Source: Kalaharituber pfeilii (lineage: Eukaryota > Ascomycota > Pezizomycetes > Pezizales > Pezizaceae). Taken from it: 64,000 nucleotides of DNA. The translations under genes were made by a program, and so were the position numbers. The notes under the pieces were generated by a model, which was not told the DNA's origin, searched no databases, and saw only the letters and a list, made by a program, of their open reading frames with translations. The stretch lies in contig WHUZ01000123.1 of NCBI GenBank assembly GCA_015179045.1, positions 1-64,000 of the forward strand. The letters are read 5' to 3'. This document shows positions 58,836-64,000 of the stretch, one piece after another (the first letter of the stretch is position 1; every line of letters begins with the position of its first letter).

Positions 58836-59589
58836 GGGACGCGGTAAATTGGAACAACTACATCATTCTAAGTGGCTTTTTTTTTATAAAAAAAAAAAAA
58901 AAAAGAAGGGAAAAGCTATACAAAGTATTATTCTTTGTGCGTTAAACGCCATGCGCATAGAGTCTGGGCACGAGAACACATGCGCATCGGAGATAAACTA
59001 GTGCTCCCCAAAAAGCAACCGTGCAACTAAGGGTTGTTATTAAACCTGCATCATGATAAATTGTCAAGCTTTATCTCGGAGTAATGGAGTTTATTTAAGT
59101 TTTAGTCACTTCACACTCGTCTCTCCAGCTGCTCTTTACTTCGCTCTACTTCAGTTTGTTTTTATATGTCTTTTCCTTGCAGCGTCAAAGCGCAAGATTT
59201 TCGTATACACGCTTATAGAAGTAATCATAATCACACATACACAAATTTTCAAAATTCCAGAAAGAGCAGTATTATTATTATTCAAGGTGCCTGAACTCTA
59301 TAGAAAATTTCAGCATATGGATTGCATTGTTATTCAATTATGGAATCATTTTAGTGATTTTTTCTATTCTAGCTAACCTCTGGAATAATCAACAAAAATT
59401 CGATACAAGTGACGTTTCGTTCGTCCACCACTTCTCTCCAACCTCATTCACCATCACTATTCTCCTATCAAAACCACCAGGGGTAGGTTCACGTGTAGGC
59501 TGTTTTGGAGTCTGACTCAGCAAACAACACATTCGCATGATCGTGTCTAATTCTTCCACACGGCCGATGATCACTCAAAATCTCGTACA
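58836..59589. other. Upstream of the CRN pseudogene, no gene seen
   Basis: Contains an A run (58886-58904) and a hydrophobic 107-codon ORF (59053-59376) with no recognisable family. Probably non-coding. Confidence 0.4.
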
Positions 59590-61995
59590 ATGTCGACAAC
59601 AGGGCAAAAGAAGGTGACAAATTCTAGTAACAAATCACTTAAACGGAATACTATAGGAAGGAAGAAAATGAATGGTTCAGGTATGGTATGAATATGAGAG
59701 ATCTGGGCTTGATACGAAAGCTATCAGCCTTGCACACTTCAGTTATACAGTTTACTAAGTCATTTCTAGTTTGCAGGGGATCCCACGGGCTCTCAACTGT
59801 CAGCAGATTTATTTGCCCTGCTTAAAGACCTTCCTTTGACTCGGGAGGTAAAGAAGGCCCTTCACACGTACTTCACAATGGATCCTGCAAGGGTGGGAGT
59901 AGCTCTAGGTGGACTGGAATTTTATGATACAGATGACGAAAAAGTGGAATATCTTTAGAGTTTGATTACGCTTGGTATGTATTTAACGCTGGATAATGCT
60001 GTTTGCGCTCGTATCCATAATGGCATTTGCTGCATCGTTACTACGCCACCTGTCCCATCCGTTTATTCGTTCTATCCATCCTGTGATTGTTGCAATTCTA
60101 TCCGCATTATTACCCGTGCTCACAATTTCTTCCTCAGACAATTACAGAGGAGGAATCTCCGACCAAAAGAAGTCGTTTATAACAGGGCTGGCAATCATAC
60201 ATTGCTACCGATAGTCAATCTGTGGACTTGCCACTTGAAATATCTGCCATCTCAACAGCAACAAATACGTACCTGAACCCTACATCAATCCAAAACGCCT
60301 TACAGAACGTTCGAGCAAGCCAATCTATTATGCTACCAAATCTCGGTGACCATCCCAAACACTTTGGTTTTTAGGTCCGGTGGGCGTGGGCAAGTTATAC
60401 CTCCCAATGTTTCTCGCATATTCCGATAACTGGCCAATGCTCTACATCACCGACGCGGCTAAATTTGCCAAATCTACCGAGGAGAAGTCGTCAATAGAGA
60501 TTTGCCATCGCTCTTTGTTGATTGTCTAACTACTGCCGAGCTCGGGGGGCTGGTGAATCATGAATCGAAGCTTCTCGTGGTATCTTGTGCCGACACTGTT
60601 TGGGATCTACTTCAGCAATGATCTCGGCTTCCCGTCTTGGGCCCCTTGATGACCCTTACCTCTTGGAGAGAGCGCCGCATGAGCATGTGTAGTCTTGACC
60701 GGTACCGTCCATGCAAAATTTGAGAGGAAATACTTGAGAAATCTCATGCAAGAATGGATTGAATTTGTTGGTTCGCTATCAGAGGATGTCGTTGGCAGGC
60801 TGCTGGGACTGCACCCTTTCCTAGGGAAGCCAACTATTGCGTCAAAGGTGAAGAAGATCATCAACCGCATTCCGCGTGAGCTCATGCATCTCCATAAACA
60901 CGTAACGATATCGGATGGCACCTATATTCGCGAAAACAAGATCGTTGATACGCTCGCGCTTCCGTGAAACTCGACGAACTGAATTTTTGAAGCAGGCAAG
61001 GAACTATATCCAGATACTCGACGACGGCTCCTATATAGATTAAAACGCAAAGCCCTTTTGAAGATGTTGTGTAGCCTTCTCTCCTGACAATCAGCTGCTT
61101 GCTTCCTGCAGCCTTGATTAAACTGTACTGCTGTGGTCAGTCCAGCGGCAAGAGGCTATTCATACCTTTGAGGGCCATAGCGACATTGTATGCAGCGTAG
61201 CCTTCTCTCCTGACGGTCAGCTGCTTGCCTCTGGCAGGGATAATTACACTGTACGGCTATGCTCGACATTGCAAGAATTGTAGGCTTTGACTGGCAGTTC
61301 CTGGACGCTGGGCTGGTATACCAGTTCAAAGACGAGGAAAATTAAGTGATGTTTAAGCCTCGATGCCCAGCTGCATTGGACGCTCTTCTCAAGATGCTCC
61401 CGTTGCTCGGCGACATTAGCGTAGCCTCCATTAAAACCGGCCAACTTACAGGCGACGAGTTCGAGGCAGTACTATTCTGACAATTGTTGAAATATATTGC
61501 TAAAGGTATAGCATTCAAGGCACGGACCTGCACGGGAATGGGGTAACGGACGTATATATCCATCTTAAGCACTTATATTTCCTCGAGAAAGACGAACTCG
61601 CACCTAGACCTCAGCATGACCAGATTTTGATCCGCAGTTTTGCGCGCTATCCACGATTCGATTTCATGCTTGGACGCGTGTTTATCCAATTGTCTCTAAG
61701 CCCTTCGATAAGCACAACACAGATTCAGCAATGACCGCCTTGGCATTTGTACCCTACCAGTACTACACAAATGATCAGAAGTATGATATATCATACCTAG
61801 ACACAACGTTTGGCCCCGGACACAACGCCGAATTTTTTCAAGGCCGCTTTACCGTAACCCAGAACGGTCAACCCGTCCGCATTGTTTATATTCGAGGTAA
61901 ACCTGGCGCGCCTCGCCACCGTGAGATATCCGGATGCAGCGTTTATCAACTACGAGGAGATCAAAACTAAGCTCTTTGGAGATTCCTTGAAATGA
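59590..61995 (+). pseudogene. Broken Crinkler-like (CRN) gene
   Basis: ATG at 59590 opens exon 1 (to 59680). A 96-bp GT...CAG intron (59681-59776) joins in frame to an exon with LFALLKDLPLTREVKKAL and GVALGGLEFYDTDDEK, then a stop at 59956. Further on, a P-loop reads GPVGVGK followed by Leu instead of Ser/Thr (60374-60397), with NWPMLYITDAAKFAK after it. 60695-60967 is open (EWIEFVGSLSEDVVGRLLGL). The C-terminal part has LLKMLPLLGDISVASIKTGQ (about 61390-61450), YPRFDFMLGRVFIQLS (about 61650-61695) and PVRIVYIRGKPGAP, with its true end at 61995 after a frameshift near 61910. P-loop ATPase plus a nuclease-like C terminus with these motifs is the Crinkler plan. Several stops and shifts make it non-functional. 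Intron 2 may be 59974-60137. Confidence 0.65.
61066..61268 (+). repeat. Two WD40 repeats of the NLR type inside the CRN pseudogene
   Basis: Two units start VAFSPDNQLLAS (61071) and VAFSPDGQLLAS (61197), exactly 126 bp (42 codons) apart in the same frame. IHTFEGHSDIVCS lies between them. The 42-residue period and sequence match WD40 repeats of fungal HET-D/HET-E-type STAND proteins. One in-frame stop interrupts unit 1. CRN-like sequence resumes directly after (DIARIVGFDWQFLDAGL). Confidence 0.8.
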
Positions 61996-62587
61996 AGCTT
62001 TAGAGGCAGATTTCCCACTTTGTTTACTTAGTGAAACGAATTAGATGCAGCTTTTTTTTTAGCGGATACTCATGATGCTGCGGATAGCAATTTGCTTAGT
62101 TGCGTAGTTACTACTGTCATTTCGATCCTCGAGTTGTCGAGAGATATCCATTGTAAATAAAGAACTTGTCTACGTAGACTGTGAGCGAGGCAGAGGTGCA
62201 TGAGGGCATCAACATTATAATAAAGCCTAGCTAGAATTGGGAATTATGTCTTTTTTATTAAGCATAATGGATGAGATATGCGAATTTTCATAAAGCATGT
62301 ATGGCTGTTATCCGAGTTGCATGGAGGGCTAATACATAGGCTATCGCTATGGAAAATGAAGCATCGCATGCTCCAGAAAGCACCAAACTGAATGAAGTAA
62401 AAGGCATAAAAATAAAGTAAGCAAAGCAAAATTATCTCCTCTTTGATTAATTCCAAAGACTTTAATTACCATAGGAATAACCTTAATAGTGATTTGTATG
62501 CTGGCGCTGAGAGAGAAAGAAAAATTAGATTAAATGCCCATGACGTCAAAAGTTCACTTTGTCTGGTTTTGTTGCAGCACGCCCCAG
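61996..62587. other. Spacer between the CRN pseudogene and the right direct repeat
   Basis: AT-rich, no supported ORF. It probably includes the 3' end of the pseudogene transcript. Confidence 0.45.
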
Positions 62588-63450
62588 ATCAGAGATGAGC
62601 TGTGTTCTGATTGGCTGCAGCTGACATGATAGTGGCGGTGACCAGGCAAGGGCTCTCTTTCTAAATTTTGCAACTGCGTCGTGGGCTGCTGGGACAACAT
62701 CATGGCACAGCAGCAGAGGGAGGGGCATAGTTTGTTGAGAAGACTGTTATACATTGTTACCATGGTATATTAATTTCAACCAACTTGCGCAACCTTGCAT
62801 GCTGAGGGCTAATGTTACATATGGAGCTCTTTTTATATATAGCCGCCCCTCAAACACATGCGCAGATCACCATGTTATATATCACCAGCCGGAACTATGG
62901 GAAGTTAGCATCGTCAAGCATTTGGTGGTGCATTGAGAGCAGTGTACTCATCATCCTGGAAGGCGTATACGCAACATGTAACGATATTCTCATTGTATTT
63001 CGAAGTTTTGCTGTCTGCTAGCACGGTTAAGCTCAGGCCTTGCAGATAGAGTGTGGGGCAAGAGGCTAGAGCCGGCAAGAAACAATCCCTACGATAAACT
63101 CGAAGCGTTTAGCCACATGTTCTCATGCGCCATTCTGATGCTGGCCTTAGCTTGTTATTATTTAACGTCCCCGACGGTGCCTGGCTATCGCACATTTTCC
63201 GGGACTATACGCGGTATAAGACTTTACATAGGAAACGGGGTTGCCCCCTCTAGGGAAGAAAAGCAGGAACAAAAGCAAAGAAAGAAAGAAATGAATTCCA
63301 CCAGCAATCCTTCCATCGCCTCCTTCCACCCTCCTACCTTTGGCCCCGCTTCCCAGAGTTGGCAGGCCGAATCCGCTCTGCTGCCCTCATGCAGAAATTC
63401 TGCGTCCTAAACCACTCCTCTTTCCCGGCTGGCATGAGGCGAAGCTTGTC
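62588..63450. repeat. Direct repeat flanking the CRN pseudogene, right copy
   Basis: Matches 58236-58835, but carries a ~280-bp extra segment at about 63150-63428 between GGCCTTA and GCTGGCATGA. The inserted segment includes a short serine/proline-rich open stretch (from ATG at 63291) that I cannot assign. Confidence 0.8.
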
Positions 63451-64000
63451 AAAGCTAAATCCGGGACCTGTAATTGTAAGTGCTAGTTTTCGCTCCTCAT
63501 TCAACTCCTACGAATCTCAATAGAGTAGGTTCATAATTTCTACCCCTTACGTATTAGTTTTCAAACCTACATACACAGTAAACTCAATAGAAATTTGATG
63601 CAGGTACCTATCACAGATTGCACCGAGCCTAACAGTTGCTGTGCCGGCGGTCAAAATGGCTGCGGCCGGATCAGCTCTGGCATGTCCCTTGGTGGGCTAG
63701 CACGACGGTCTCGATCGCAAATTAGACATTGCCCCAGTGGCTACCAGACAAGACCCAAACAATGGCATTGACAATGCATGGAGCATTTGAAATTGTCCAC
63801 GTGAAATTGGTGTCGCACGCGGTTGCAACCTTGGGTAGCCTAGGGGCCAGACTAGACTAGGTCCACTGTCAATTATTTAGTCAGTAATGTCACGAGTTAG
63901 GTCTTGCAAGATTCTGAGGATTATTGTCTACTTTTAAGGCTGGATATGGTGCCGGCGTGAATACAGTACCTAGACACGAGAGAATGCCCGGTAATAACTA
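63451..64000. other. Window end, no gene recognised
   Basis: Unique-looking sequence with no convincing ORF. If the repeat pair marks a tandem duplication, a second CRN-like gene would be expected just beyond the window edge. Confidence 0.4.

Noticed and set aside
59389..59574. Small minus ORF ending SLVSNFC
   Set aside because: Composition looks protein-like, but there is no recognised family, no repeat evidence and no gene context.

Overview
The window is fungal nuclear DNA. Two conserved genes give the lineage: an AMP-activated kinase gamma subunit (SNF4 type) with five short introns (55-113 bp, GT...TAG, CTAAT/CTGAC-like branch sites) and a MUB1/SamB-type MYND protein. With a NACHT-ankyrin gene and chromodomain Ty3/gypsy elements, they point to a filamentous ascomycete (Pezizomycotina). 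The very high transposon load and the NACHT-ankyrin class would fit a truffle-like Pezizomycete, but that species-level guess is inference only.

Layout. 1-39 kb is a transposon graveyard. 0.35-2.9 kb holds a 5'-truncated LINE flanked by an unusually long (~171 bp) direct repeat. 3.7-6.4 kb is a decayed hAT transposase. 6.77-14.30 kb is a second hAT element, split by a structurally complete Ty3/gypsy element at 7983-13973 with a perfect 5-bp target duplication. 14.3-17.1 kb holds A-tailed short repeats, a foldback MITE and decayed sequence. 17.7-21.3 kb and 24.4-27.6 kb are two copies of one segmental duplication, each carrying the same LINE copy. The second copy is riddled with C-to-T/G-to-A changes and interrupted by an 877-bp miniature LTR element (TRIM). 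Between them sit tandem repeats and a gypsy gag-protease remnant. 27.6-36.7 kb is a chromovirus with three LTRs and a duplicated gag start. 37.1-39.1 kb is extremely AT-rich, its cytosines surviving almost only as CpT, and contains an LTR-like insertion.

39.9-62 kb is the gene-bearing part. 39896-44679 encodes a 1,554-residue NLR-like STAND protein (NACHT plus 17 ankyrin repeats) whose last repeat is lost by a frameshift. 46019-47488 is the AMPK gamma gene. 47.5-54 kb has no supportable gene. 55066-56805 (minus) is MUB1/samB. 59.6-62.0 kb is a broken Crinkler-like (CRN) P-loop/nuclease-type gene that contains two in-frame 42-residue WD40 repeats of the fungal NLR kind. A ~0.6-kb direct repeat lies on both sides of it (58.2 and 62.6 kb).

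How it fits together. AMPK gamma and MUB1 are housekeeping or developmental regulators (energy sensing; ubiquitin-linked control of growth). The NACHT-ankyrin gene, the WD40 fragment and the CRN remnant belong to self/non-self recognition and effector-type families that typically evolve by repeat shuffling and gene birth and death, here next to a repeat island with a methylation/RIP-like mutation signature.
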